Shown: positions 9,059-17,731 of the stretch, piece after piece | How positions within the stretch are numbered: the stretch's first letter is position 1 | Layout of the letters: every line of letters starts with the position of its first letter | DNA from: CBDCYH01 sp965224105 | Lineage (GTDB): Bacteria > Bacteroidota > Rhodothermia > Rhodothermales > JABDKH01 | Assembly: GCA_965224105.1 (NCBI GenBank) | Contig: CBDCYH010000001.1 | Span: forward strand, 1,127,226-1,191,225 | Reading direction: 5' to 3' | DNA length: 64,000 nucleotides | The notes under the pieces: model-generated | What the model was told of the DNA's origin: nothing | The model's database searches: none | What the model saw: only the letters and a program-made list of their open reading frames with translations | Program-made: the position numbers and the translations under genes

Positions 9059-10066
9059 CTATTGAACCTGGAAGCCAGCTTCCTTCGACCTGCTCAGATT
9101 TTCGAAAGCGTCGACAGCTGCGATCGTCCAAAGGTACGAACCCGTGCCAAGAGTTGTTGGAACAACAACGGACAATGAATCGGAGGAGATCTGTTCGCGA
9201 ATGTAGACCGAAGTCGAGACGCCGTTGTCGACGCGTACAATCTCGACAGTAAAAGAGTGCTCGTACGGTAGGAAAATCGGATCCCACTCCAATCGAGGAT
9301 TCACGCCATCGATTACCTCCAGCCCCTGAGGATCTGCTGCGACAGGAACGGGATCGATTACCCTAATCAGCAGCTGTGGGTCCGAACTGTTCACGCTTCC
9401 CAACCGATCGACAACGCGAACAACCAGTGGTGATCCAACTACAGAATGGACGGTATTACCATTCAGCTCTGCCTCCACAAAAGAGCCTTGATACCTTCCT
9501 GGCTCTCCAGCGGTGGTGAGTGAGCCAACAAATCCTATGGACGGAATCTCAACCGAAACAGAATCAATGTCGATAAGTCCGTCCAGGTCGTCGACTTCGA
9601 CGAGAAGATCTATCCGGTACAGATCATTTTCTGGCCACCATCGGGAAATGTGGATGGTCGAAAAAGTCCCGCCCTTGAAAGTTGGCAGTCCGTTGAGAAC
9701 ATGATCGGACGAAGCGGCTTTTCCCAGCTCTACCGTCACCGTGTCTAGCGATATCCCAAAACCCTCTGCTTCTACAGCAACGACGTACTCGCCGACCGGA
9801 ATATCCGGGAATGAAAAGGTACCGCCGCTGGTGGTTGTGGTGGTGCGGCCATCGGGAACAAGCTGTACCGTAGCGCCGGAAAGCGGTAGTCTGCCACGAT
9901 CGCTGGTGGTACCCTGGACCGTGCCAACATTTTCAAAGTTTGGCGCAAGTGGGTCCAACGGATTAGTGTGCTCCACGTCCCCAAAGCAACCGGCATAAAG
10001 AATACAGCAAACAGTCACAGCTGCTGCTCGTGGGAGAAACTTCGCTATCGCCGGGTACACTAACAT
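9059..10066 (-). CDS. Surface lipoprotein with carboxypeptidase-regulatory-like domain
   Basis: The protein starts with a hydrophobic segment ending in a lipobox (LYAGC) and is therefore a probable lipoprotein. After a linker comes a carboxypeptidase D regulatory-like beta-sandwich (roughly residues 45-110, with the typical pattern LSGATVQL then FPDIPVGEYVV), followed by further beta-rich domains and a fibronectin-III-like C-terminus. No catalytic motif is visible; such modules bind sugars or proteins at the cell surface. I chose the ATG at 10066; a GTG at 10087 is the alternative, and neither has a clear Shine-Dalgarno sequence. It is transcribed together with the sigma54 activator. Confidence 0.75.
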   Translation of the reverse strand: MLVYPAIAKFLPRAAAVTVCCILYAGCFGDVEHTNPLDPLAPNFENVGTVQGTTSDRGRLPLSGATVQLVPDGRTTTTTSGGTFSFPDIPVGEYVVAVEAEGFGISLDTVTVELGKAASSDHVLNGLPTFKGGTFSTIHISRWWPENDLYRIDLLVEVDDLDGLIDIDSVSVEIPSIGFVGSLTTAGEPGRYQGSFVEAELNGNTVHSVVGSPLVVRVVDRLGSVNSSDPQLLIRVIDPVPVAADPQGLEVIDGVNPRLEWDPIFLPYEHSFTVEIVRVDNGVSTSVYIREQISSDSLSVVVPTTLGTGSYLWTIAAVDAFENLSRSKEAGFQVQ

Positions 10067-10222
10067 GTTCAAATATAAGAAGCTCACTAGTCGGTTAGGT
10101 ATCAGTCGATTTGACTTAGGCTAAACAAATCTCTTGTATGAGTAAAGGCATCCTGGAAGATCCGATCAGGTTGGAAAACGTGAATTTTGATTGTCATTCA
10201 CTACCTGTTTACAATTCGTGCA

Positions 10223-10230
10223 TATATTTT
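10223..10230 (+). promoter_or_regulatory. Possible -7 element for the metalloprotease gene
   Basis: TATATTTT matches the Bacteroidota TAnnTTTG element except for its last base and lies about 50 bases before the start at 10281. No good -33 partner is visible, so this is tentative. Confidence 0.25.
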
Positions 10231-10280
10231 CCGACATTATGCTTGCACGACAATTGTTCATTCAACTATTCAATTAAGTT

Positions 10281-11255
10281 ATGAGAAAAATACTATCGCT
10301 TGTAGTACTGAGCGGTGTCCTCCTGGCCGGTTGTGACCAGGCAGAAGTCACCCCCCAGGCTGATAGAGAGCTCACTCCTCGAGTGACGGTCGATGAATTG
10401 TCGACATTCGCTGGCAAAACCGACGGCGATCTCGAAGACCGAGCTCAGGAATATCTGCAGCGACTCAACGAAGAACTCGCAGCGGCTGGGGCCAACTATG
10501 CAGTTCACTCAGTCGAGTGGATTACCGGAGACGGCTCTGATGAAGCTGGCCAAACAGTTTTCGCCAACGACAGGCAAAAACGCCTCACAAACCAGTGGGT
10601 ACCCAACGATGCACGTCGATTCGCGGATGGCGACAAGATCACGCACATGATCTACGAGCCCTTTGAGCCCGCCAACTACGGCACCGCAGCTCAAATACCT
10701 TCCGCCCCTTCGATTGATGCATCCTTTGACACGTGGGAGAATGTCCAATGTAGTAAGCTCGATCTGGAGAAACGCGCTGATACAGGTGTATTCCCAAGCG
10801 CGATTTTCATCGGAGGCGATCCTTTCGTCGCTGACGTCGTGACGCTTGGATTCCTACCAGGATTCTTCTTCGATCTGGTACTCGGGCCTGGCGCATCAAG
10901 CAGTGTTTTGGGCGTCACGTTCTCGTTTATCTGGATCGACGTCGCTACCGGTGACCCCACAGACGTTAACTCTGATGGATACGCCGACACAGCTCTAAAA
11001 GAGGTCTGGTATAACGACGCATTCTTGTGGACAGTGGATGATAACCCTGGAGTCGACATCGAAACAGTCGCTTTTCATGAGAACGGACATGCCCTCGGAC
11101 TGGGCCACTTCGGCAAAGTCTCTGTTGGAAACAGCAACGGCAAGCTCCACGTTTCTCCGCGAGCAGCGATGAACGCGTTCATCCTCGGTGTCCAGCGCGA
11201 TCCCCTCGGAACAGACAACGCTTCTTATTGCAGCATCTATGCAAACTGGCCGTAA
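10281..11255 (+). CDS. Secreted matrixin-like zinc metalloprotease, lipoprotein
   Basis: This 324-residue protein has a lipoprotein signal (LLAGC, Cys at 18). Near the C-terminus it carries the metzincin zinc signature HENGHALGLGH, with H266, E267, H270 and H276, followed by a likely Met-turn (AAMNAF, Met at 297). This places it with matrixin/M10-type endopeptidases, anchored to the periplasmic or outer face of a membrane. The first 150 residues show no known domain and may be a propeptide; I see no clear cysteine switch. A strong terminator follows and it is divergent from the preceding lipoprotein gene, so it is monocistronic. The substrate is unknown. Confidence 0.85.
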   Translation: MRKILSLVVLSGVLLAGCDQAEVTPQADRELTPRVTVDELSTFAGKTDGDLEDRAQEYLQRLNEELAAAGANYAVHSVEWITGDGSDEAGQTVFANDRQKRLTNQWVPNDARRFADGDKITHMIYEPFEPANYGTAAQIPSAPSIDASFDTWENVQCSKLDLEKRADTGVFPSAIFIGGDPFVADVVTLGFLPGFFFDLVLGPGASSSVLGVTFSFIWIDVATGDPTDVNSDGYADTALKEVWYNDAFLWTVDDNPGVDIETVAFHENGHALGLGHFGKVSVGNSNGKLHVSPRAAMNAFILGVQRDPLGTDNASYCSIYANWP

Positions 11256-11279
11256 AACCATGCGACCAGAATAAGTAAG

Positions 11280-11309
11280 GGGGAGGGCTTCATGCCTTCC
11301 CCTTTTTTT
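11280..11309 (+). terminator. Rho-independent terminator of the metalloprotease gene
   Basis: A 9-bp stem (GGGGAGGGC at 11280-11288 with GCCTTCCCC at 11294-11302, one G-T pair) is followed by seven T on the plus strand. Confidence 0.9.
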
Positions 11310-11406
11310 ATCTGATGATTTTTCTGACAAACAAGCGCCCGGGACAAACATCCTTATCGACGGAACGTCTATCTTCCGTCGACTACGATAACGCATCAGC
11401 CTCCTA

Positions 11407-11787
11407 ATGAAAATCCAATACGACTGCCTGAATTGCTCCGGCTACTGCTGTTCGTACAGTGAAATCCCAACGTCAGGCAAAGACATCGCTCGCCTTGCCG
11501 ACCACTTCGGCATCACGAAGGACAAAGCAAGGAAGAAGTTTACCAAGAAGGCGGTTGACAACAAGGGCCGAATCCTCAGACACAAACATGACCCTTTGTT
11601 TGAGAGTGTTTGCCAGTTTCTTGATAGCGACAAGCGTCGGTGTACGATATACGAAGCTCGTCCCAAGACGTGTAGAAGTTATCCCGGGGTACCGCGCTGC
11701 GAGTTCTACGATTTCCTGCAGGCAGAACGCGTTCGACAGGACGATCCCAACCTGGTAATTTCGGCGTACGTGGCAGACAATGACTAG
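11407..11787 (+). CDS. YkgJ family cysteine-cluster protein
   Basis: This 126-residue protein has the family's arrangement of metal-binding cysteines: an N-terminal CLNCSGYCC cluster, a central Cys in SVCQFL, then RRCTIYEARPKTCRSYP and a final Cys in PRCEF. Family members bind zinc or an iron-sulfur cluster and are often called putative metal chelators; the biochemical role is not established. The gene stands alone and overlaps the 3' end of the convergent dehydratase gene by 4 bases. Confidence 0.85.
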   Translation: MKIQYDCLNCSGYCCSYSEIPTSGKDIARLADHFGITKDKARKKFTKKAVDNKGRILRHKHDPLFESVCQFLDSDKRRCTIYEARPKTCRSYPGVPRCEFYDFLQAERVRQDDPNLVISAYVADND

Positions 11788-12689
11788 GTCGCCATTGGCT
11801 CCCCACCGCAGACGATGATTCCAGTCGGGACCTCGTTAGCGCGAGTGTCTTTCATCCAGGCCGCAATCGCCACACCGGCCGCACCCTCAACCGTGAGCCC
11901 GCACGAGTTGTCTGCCCATTCAACGGCCGCGGCGATCTCGTCTTCCGACATCAAACTCCAACGTGATACGTGCCTGGTACAAATCGGGATGGTAATGCTA
12001 TTCTCCTCGACACCACCCGCAGTACCATCCGATAAGGTCTCCAGTCCTTTGTCAGGAACGACATGACCGGCCATGATGGAGTCGTGCAACGCACACGAAC
12101 GTTCCGGCGAGCACGCTACGATTTCTACGTCCAGCCCAAGGACCTCGCAGGCCAACCCGATGCCAGAGCAAAGTCCACCGCCGCCGACTGCAACATAGAT
12201 CCGACTAATATCAGGGACCTGATCGGCCAACTCAAGCATAATACTTGCCTGGCCGAAAACAACCTCCCAATCGTTGTAGGGTGAGACATACGTTGCGCCA
12301 TGCAAAGCAGCCAGCCGCCTCGCTTCGGACTCAGCGTCCAGACAGTCATCTCCATGGACCAGTATCTCTATTCCAGCTGAGTCTAGTCTTGCCTGCTTCG
12401 AATCTGCAATTGTTGCCGGAACCACAACCCGTGCTTTTTTTCCCAGCTCGCCCGCCGCGAAACCCACGGCTAGAGCGTGATTCCCAGTCGATGCGGCTAT
12501 CACGGCATCACCGACACCGTCCGACGCGATTTTCGATACGGCTCCACGGACTTTGAACGATCCGGTCGGTTGCTGATTCTCCAATTTCAGAAAATGGCTC
12601 GACCCCGCAAGTCGCAGAACCGGAGTTGGGATTAGGTAACTGCTCACTCGCGCGTGAGCGCTCGCTATCGCGACTTTGACCGAGTCCAT
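11784..12689 (-). CDS. PLP-dependent threonine/serine dehydratase or serine racemase
   Basis: This is a fold-type II PLP enzyme of 301 residues. The Schiff-base Lys is K46 in PTGSFKVRGA and the phosphate-binding glycine loop is VGGGGLCSG. There is no C-terminal ACT domain, so it is the short catabolic or racemase type rather than biosynthetic IlvA. It would deaminate threonine or serine to the 2-keto acid, or racemise serine. The start overlaps the upstream reductase stop by one base (TAATG), so they are translationally coupled. Confidence 0.88.
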   Translation of the reverse strand: MDSVKVAIASAHARVSSYLIPTPVLRLAGSSHFLKLENQQPTGSFKVRGAVSKIASDGVGDAVIAASTGNHALAVGFAAGELGKKARVVVPATIADSKQARLDSAGIEILVHGDDCLDAESEARRLAALHGATYVSPYNDWEVVFGQASIMLELADQVPDISRIYVAVGGGGLCSGIGLACEVLGLDVEIVACSPERSCALHDSIMAGHVVPDKGLETLSDGTAGGVEENSITIPICTRHVSRWSLMSEDEIAAAVEWADNSCGLTVEGAAGVAIAAWMKDTRANEVPTGIIVCGGEPMAT

Positions 12690-13705
12690 TACAACATTCT
12701 TACCGCCAATTTTCCTATTGATCTTCGCCCTTCCAGATCTGCATGAGCGAAAGCCAACTCGCTTAACGGATACTCCTTGCCTACAACCGGATTAAGAGCG
12801 CCCGCGGATGCCTCGGCCACGACCGAATCAAAAACCCGCTTCAATACGAGCGGGCGGTCATCCCCAACTCGTAGCATGTTGACCCCCAGAATCGACTTGC
12901 TGTTGGCCAGGAATTGGATTGGGTGAAAAAGACCAAACGAACTTGCAACTCGGAGCTTACCGAAAAACCCTGCACCAGTCATCGAGGCAGCGCCAAACAA
13001 TACCAACCGGCCACCGCTACCGAGAAGTCGAAATCCTTTTCTGGTACTACTCCCACCGATGGGATCGAAGATTACATCGAGACCCCGATCACCAATTTGT
13101 GCTCGTATCTCTTCGACAAAGTCTTTGTTACGATAATCGATGGGATGGTCGACACCAATCTCGCGGCAATGATCTAGTTTGTGCAGCGATGCGGTTCCAA
13201 AAACCGTACACCCCTTGTTCTTCGCAATTTGCACCAGGGCCGTGCCAACTCCACCAGCGGCACTGTGGACGAGCACCTCATCACCGCCATGCAGGTTTAC
13301 CATCTCGACCGCCGCATAGTAGGCGGTGCAATATTGCGTTGACAATGCCAGAGCCGTGCCCAATGGCATTTCGTCGGGAATCTTGCTTACCACCAAGTGA
13401 TGCGATTTAACAAACTCGGCGTAGGCCCCGAAACGGGTGAAGGCTGTGACGCGATCACCGGTCTGCAGCGTGCTCACATTATCACCACACTCCATAACAT
13501 ATCCGACGGCATCGTATCCCAGGATTGTTGGAAGAGGAGGACGGTCGGGATACAGGCCCAGACGGGCCAACACATCGGCAAAATTCAACCCAAACCCCTC
13601 GACACGAATTAGGACTTCATCCGCAGAAATTTCAGGTGCCGGTACGTCGCGAATTTCGAAAGCTTCTTTTGGCGAACCTGTTTTTACAAGGACAGCTGCC
13701 TTCAT
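12689..13705 (-). CDS. MDR-family quinone oxidoreductase / zinc-free alcohol dehydrogenase
   Basis: This 338-residue medium-chain reductase has a GroES-like N-terminal domain (LNFADVLARLGLYP, as in VAT-1/quinone reductases) and a Rossmann domain with AAGGVGTALVQIAK near residue 150. The Cys ligands of zinc alcohol dehydrogenases are absent, which fits NADPH:quinone or enone reduction in the cytoplasm. It is the first gene of a two-gene unit with the PLP enzyme and is divergent from the amidohydrolase gene. The natural substrate is not clear. Confidence 0.88.
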   Translation of the reverse strand: MKAAVLVKTGSPKEAFEIRDVPAPEISADEVLIRVEGFGLNFADVLARLGLYPDRPPLPTILGYDAVGYVMECGDNVSTLQTGDRVTAFTRFGAYAEFVKSHHLVVSKIPDEMPLGTALALSTQYCTAYYAAVEMVNLHGGDEVLVHSAAGGVGTALVQIAKNKGCTVFGTASLHKLDHCREIGVDHPIDYRNKDFVEEIRAQIGDRGLDVIFDPIGGSSTRKGFRLLGSGGRLVLFGAASMTGAGFFGKLRVASSFGLFHPIQFLANSKSILGVNMLRVGDDRPLVLKRVFDSVVAEASAGALNPVVGKEYPLSELAFAHADLEGRRSIGKLAVRML

Positions 13706-13800
13706 ATCATCTGGAGTTTGAGTGACTTAAGGTAGTGAACCACCGATCCTCTTTTCCACTTAGACCTCCAAATTGCATACATTCAGGTTCCGCAATCAGC

Positions 13801-15510
13801 ATGTATAAAATGACCCCCTCAAAGTTTTCCCTTAACGCGGCGGCCGCCTTGCTCCTCATCTGCTTAACCGGATGCTCCGAACAGGCGAACTACCCGGACA
13901 TGATCCTGGTGAACGGCACTGTGGCAACAGTGGACGATTCCGATAGCATGGCCGAGGCGGTCGCAATAACCGGGGACCTGATCTCAGCTGTCGGCTCCAA
14001 CCAGGAAATCCGTGACCTCGCGGGACCATCCACACAAGTGCTTGACCTGAACGGTCGCCTGGCAATTCCCGGCTTCATCGAGGGACACGGTCACTTCACC
14101 GGAATCGGATACGCGCAAACGATTCTGGATCTTTTTCCGCAGGAAACGTGGGAAGAAATTGTCGCGCTTGTAAGCTCAACAGCGGAATCACTCGGCGATG
14201 GAGAATGGATCGTTGGCCGTGGTTGGCACCAGGACAAATGGACTCGACCTCCCCTCGATCACGTGGAAGGTTTCCCGACCCTCCGGTCGCTATCCGATGC
14301 GGCTCCAAACAATCCGGTCCTGCTGCGTCACGCCAGTGGACATGCGAGTATGGCAAACGAAAAAGCCCTGGAGTTGGCGGGTATCACCAGAGATACACCC
14401 GACCCCGTTGGCGGAGAAATCCTGAAAGACGAACACGGAAATCCCACCGGGCTGTTGAGAGAAACGGCGCAGGGACTCGTTGGTGCAGTGGTGAGTGAAC
14501 CGGACGAAGATAGGGATGACTATCTCACTAAACTCTCCACACTGGCTGCAGAGGAAGCCCTACGCAACGGCATTACCTCTTTCCACGATGCGGGAGCTTC
14601 CTTTGGCGAGGTGGACGTTTTCAAGGCACTGGCGGCAAGCAATCGACTGCCCATTCGCTTGTATGTAATGATTCGACAACCGAACTACGTCTTGGAAGAG
14701 AATCTGGCTGATTACCGGATGGTCAACTTCGGCAATAATCATTTGACCGTTCGGGCGATTAAACTTTCGATCGATGGCGCACTCGGCTCGCGCGGTGCCT
14801 GGCTGCATGAGCCATATTCGGATGCACCGCATCTCACTGGACTCAATCTTATCCCCATTGATTCTGTTCGGCGAACGGCCGAGTTGGCACTGGAGCACGA
14901 CTACCAATTGGGGATTCACGCTATTGGCGACAGAGCGAACACCGAGGTCCTCGATATTTTCGAGGCTTCGTATGCATCATCAGCAGACAAAGATCTTCGC
15001 TGGCGCGTGGAGCATGCTCAACACCTTCGGCTTGATGACATCCCGCGCTTTGGCCAGCTAGGCGTTGTCGCATCGATGCAAGCAGTGCACTGCACATCGG
15101 ACGCCCCATGGGTACCAGATCGGCTCGGCGACCAGCGGTCGAGGGAAGGTGCATATGTTTGGCAAAAGCTCATGCAGTCGGGAGCTATTGTCACGAACGG
15201 TACAGATGCACCCGTGGAAAACGTCAGCGCAATCGCCAGCTATTACTCGAGTGTCTCGCGGATGATGAACAACAGCGAGAGATTCTATCCGGACCAACGA
15301 ATGTCCAGGCTCGAAGGACTCCGAGCGTATACCATCAACAATGCGCGCGCTGCTTTCGAGGAGAATATTAAGGGCTCAATCGAAGTAGGCAAACTCGCAG
15401 ATATCACGATCCTTGATCGAAATATTTTGGAGGTCGAAGAATCACGGATTCCGGACACACGTGTTGACTATACAATCGTTGGAGGAGAAATCAAGTTCAG
15501 CAGCCAATAA
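13801..15510 (+). CDS. Amidohydrolase family lipoprotein (YtcJ-like)
   Basis: The protein is about 569 residues with a lipoprotein signal (LICLTGC), followed by the composite domain and TIM barrel of the Amidohydro_3/YtcJ group. Visible metal-site elements are IEGHGHFTG (HxH), GIHAIGD, WRVEHAQHL and a late NGTDAPVE Asp. Such enzymes hydrolyse amides or cyclic amides with one or two metals; this one faces the periplasm or outer surface. I use the ATG at 13801, with an in-frame ATG at 13810; an upstream GTG at 13735 would add 22 residues ahead of the signal sequence and is disfavoured. Confidence 0.87.
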   Translation: MYKMTPSKFSLNAAAALLLICLTGCSEQANYPDMILVNGTVATVDDSDSMAEAVAITGDLISAVGSNQEIRDLAGPSTQVLDLNGRLAIPGFIEGHGHFTGIGYAQTILDLFPQETWEEIVALVSSTAESLGDGEWIVGRGWHQDKWTRPPLDHVEGFPTLRSLSDAAPNNPVLLRHASGHASMANEKALELAGITRDTPDPVGGEILKDEHGNPTGLLRETAQGLVGAVVSEPDEDRDDYLTKLSTLAAEEALRNGITSFHDAGASFGEVDVFKALAASNRLPIRLYVMIRQPNYVLEENLADYRMVNFGNNHLTVRAIKLSIDGALGSRGAWLHEPYSDAPHLTGLNLIPIDSVRRTAELALEHDYQLGIHAIGDRANTEVLDIFEASYASSADKDLRWRVEHAQHLRLDDIPRFGQLGVVASMQAVHCTSDAPWVPDRLGDQRSREGAYVWQKLMQSGAIVTNGTDAPVENVSAIASYYSSVSRMMNNSERFYPDQRMSRLEGLRAYTINNARAAFEENIKGSIEVGKLADITILDRNILEVEESRIPDTRVDYTIVGGEIKFSSQ

Positions 15511-15533
15511 ATTGGCTACAGACTAGTAGTCTG
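15502..15533. repeat. Two tandem hairpins at a convergent gene junction
   Basis: AGCCAAT/ATTGGCT (15502-15517) and CAGACT-AGT-AGTCTG (15519-15533) sit over the two facing stop codons. No T-tract follows, but their place suggests bidirectional 3'-end formation or mRNA 3' protection. Confidence 0.45.
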
Positions 15534-16524
15534 ACTTGCGTCTCAACTTGTCTTCTTTGCGCTGGAGTTTCTCGACCTTCTTGGCGAACTTTCGTTCAAG
15601 CTGCGTCATCTTTTTGTCAAACTTGCGTTCCAGATCTCGCCTCTTCTTATCCAATTTCTCCGGTTTTCCTTCTCTTTCAGCCTCGCGGTTCGCGGCATCC
15701 AGTTCCCGATCAAACTCCTCCTGTATTTTCAGGACTTCGCGTTCATGTTCAGCATGAAGCTCCCTCCACTCGTTTTCAAAACTCTCGAATTCTCCTTCGT
15801 GCTCGTAAGAGTCATGAACGGGTCCATAGGCGTTGGACCCGCTGGTCCGTTGGCCAGCTTTCTCCAGAATTGAGCGCTCTTTCCGGGCAAACCGGTTTTC
15901 TATTCGGTTAATTTTCTCCTCAAGTCTACCGTCCAGCTCGTCTCTTTTTTCCAGATACTTGTCTTCGTCCATGCCTTCTCTTTCGAGGTCCGCTACTTCT
16001 CGTTCATGCTCGGTACTTGCTTCTAGTAATTCCTTCTCGCGCTCCACGGCCAGTTCAGCAATCTCATTCTCAACTCCTCGACGGTCCTCGTCCTCTTCAT
16101 CTCGATCGTCCCCTATCTCGCGTTCGTCTATATCGAAGTCCCCTCTGGGACGCTCCCGTTCGTCACGATCGGATGGCAATCCTCTCTCACCCGACTCAGC
16201 AAACTTGTCTAATATCTCGGCCTCCTTCTCAGCTGCATTCTGCTCAATTTCTGCCACTTTGTTCAGATATTCCACTTCAAGCTCGAGAAGGCGACGCTGG
16301 CGCTCTTCATCGTCGAAACGCTTGTTCTTCGTCACCGAGTCGACAGACCGTCGATAATTTTCCTGCGCTGCATTCAGCTTGCGACCGAGTTCACGCTCAA
16401 GATTGTCCAGGGCACGAACCGTCTCCGTTGGGGCATCCGCAGTTTCCTTTTGGGCGGTTGCCAGGGGGGCGTATGGGGCGGCAATGCAAAATAAAACTAC
16501 AAGGGTGCGTACAATTCTATACAT
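15523..16524 (-). CDS. Secreted highly charged coiled-coil protein, function unknown
   Basis: From the ATG at 16524 the 333-residue product has a clear signal peptide (YRIVRTLVVLFCIAAPYAP, cleavage near ATAQ). The rest is almost only Glu, Lys, Arg, Asp and Leu, predicted as long alpha-helical coiled coil with many EREVxxLEREG-type segments. The C-terminus is strongly basic (many Lys/Arg, FDKKMTQLERKFAKK). The frame runs open further upstream, but those residues lack a signal and are dropped. No enzyme motif is visible; a periplasmic spacer or envelope-stabilising filament is possible. It sits back to back with the GlsB-like membrane protein and the second charged protein (17047-17661), which share its composition. 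Confidence 0.7.
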   Translation of the reverse strand: MYRIVRTLVVLFCIAAPYAPLATAQKETADAPTETVRALDNLERELGRKLNAAQENYRRSVDSVTKNKRFDDEERQRRLLELEVEYLNKVAEIEQNAAEKEAEILDKFAESGERGLPSDRDERERPRGDFDIDEREIGDDRDEEDEDRRGVENEIAELAVEREKELLEASTEHEREVADLEREGMDEDKYLEKRDELDGRLEEKINRIENRFARKERSILEKAGQRTSGSNAYGPVHDSYEHEGEFESFENEWRELHAEHEREVLKIQEEFDRELDAANREAEREGKPEKLDKKRRDLERKFDKKMTQLERKFAKKVEKLQRKEDKLRRKSDY

Positions 16525-16785
16525 TTTGATAGCAATTCTTTGGTTTGGGAAGTCATCCGCATTATTCCCAAAAATGGTGCCATCCAGGCGCCATAGACAC
16601 GTGTTGCTCCGAACCGTATGTAAGGTGTGTTCGAACACGAAGTTGGACGAAATTCTCCTTAGATAAGAGTTGGCTTTGGAGGAATGGATGTGATACATTC
16701 TAAGTTGACGTTGGGCTAGTGGACTTTTCATGAGCATTCGCCACAGCGCAGAATTAGTAACATTGATTTGACTTAAAGGTGAATT

Positions 16786-17043
16786 ATGCCACTATGGGCT
16801 TTGATTGTTTGGCTGATTATCGGCGGACTTGCCGGTATGACCGCTGGAAAAATAATGGATGGCAAACCCCCATATGGGATGGTTGGCGATATCGTACTTG
16901 GAATCGCTGGCGGTGTTGTTGGCGGATGGGTCCTCGGACTTTTCGGAATGTCTGGCTCTGGTGGAATCATCGGTTCCTTCTTGATTGCATTGCTGGGCGC
17001 GGTAATCATCCTGTGGCTGGTTCGAAAATTCAAGAAGGTTTAG
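16786..17043 (+). CDS. GlsB/YeaQ/YmgE family stress membrane protein
   Basis: This 85-residue protein consists of three Gly-rich transmembrane helices. It has the family pattern IIGGLAGMTAGKI, then IVLGIAGGVVGGWVLG, then GSFLIALLGAVIILWLV, ending in a basic tail. It belongs to the transglycosylase-associated (YeaQ/GlsB) family of inner-membrane proteins induced by general stress. The start has a fair ribosome site (GGTGA). The next gene begins 3 bases after its stop, so they form an operon. Confidence 0.9.
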   Translation: MPLWALIVWLIIGGLAGMTAGKIMDGKPPYGMVGDIVLGIAGGVVGGWVLGLFGMSGSGGIIGSFLIALLGAVIILWLVRKFKKV

Positions 17044-17046
17044 ATC

Positions 17047-17661
17047 ATGTCCAGGAATTTTTTTGAGAAAATCGGGGACCTGCTGAACGAGCCCTTGCCG
17101 GGCACTCGCGACGATAGACCCGCTGCGGCTGGGAATGCGGGAGACTCGCTTCTTGACAAGGTGAAGGACGTATTGAATACGCCTCTGCCAAAGACCAAAG
17201 GCGCAGAAGACGAGGAAAACCGATCCAGACATCGAACTGAAGTTGCAGAGCGACTTCGGCGGGAAAGAGAAGAAAGACAACGCGCGAGGCAGAAAAGACG
17301 CAATGAACTGGAAAAGGAACTCAAACGGCTAGACGACGAAGACGAGGACGACGATGAGGTCGAGCATCAGCTTGATGAACGTTTTGAAGAAGACGAAGAG
17401 CAAGAGGATGAGTTAGGCGAAGAGGCCAAACAGCGACGGGAAATCGCCAGGAAAGAGCGAGAGCAGCTGAAGGATCGAATGAAGGACATGCACGAGCGTC
17501 ATCGAGAGGAGCGTAAAGCGCTGAAGAAGGAGATGAAGAGAACGCATGAGCGACAGCGCGAGTTAAGATCGCAGCACAAGGAAAAGAGAAAGAAAGCCCG
17601 CGAGAAGCGAAAAGATCGGATGAAGCAAAACGTCGGAAAGGGCAAAAGGGATAGGGACTAA
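17047..17661 (+). CDS. Charged coiled-coil protein with duplicated N-terminal LNxPLPxT motif
   Basis: The 204-residue product has no signal peptide. Residues 5-20 (EKIGDLLNEPLPGT region) and 35-50 (DKVKDVLNTPLPKT region) are copies spaced exactly 30 residues apart, with K, D, L, N, P, L, P and T invariant. From about residue 55 it is extremely charged: a basic helix, an acidic stretch of Asp/Glu near 96-125, then an Arg/Lys-rich coiled coil to the end. It is co-transcribed with the GlsB-like membrane protein and followed by a strong terminator. I do not recognise the family. The repeat may be a short binding or membrane-docking element. The role is unknown; the context suggests stress or envelope. 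Confidence 0.7.
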   Translation: MSRNFFEKIGDLLNEPLPGTRDDRPAAAGNAGDSLLDKVKDVLNTPLPKTKGAEDEENRSRHRTEVAERLRREREERQRARQKRRNELEKELKRLDDEDEDDDEVEHQLDERFEEDEEQEDELGEEAKQRREIARKEREQLKDRMKDMHERHREERKALKKEMKRTHERQRELRSQHKEKRKKAREKRKDRMKQNVGKGKRDRD

Positions 17662-17695
17662 ACTGGGTAGACCAAAACTTCGACAACGGGAGTGA

Positions 17696-17731
17696 GCGGT
17701 GCCAGATCTAGTTATCTAGCACCGCTTTTTT
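17696..17731 (+). terminator. Rho-independent terminator of the GlsB operon, embedded in the dusB 3' end
   Basis: GCGGTGC (17696-17702) pairs perfectly with GCACCGC (17719-17725), with extra AGAT/ATCT pairing inside, then six T on the plus strand. The right arm lies within the last codons of the convergent dusB gene, whose stop (17708-17710) falls in the loop. Confidence 0.9.

Noticed and set aside
15523..16357. Ser/Arg-rich frames opposite the coiled-coil gene
   Set aside because: Their composition is the mirror of the Glu/Lys-rich true gene, a typical shadow.
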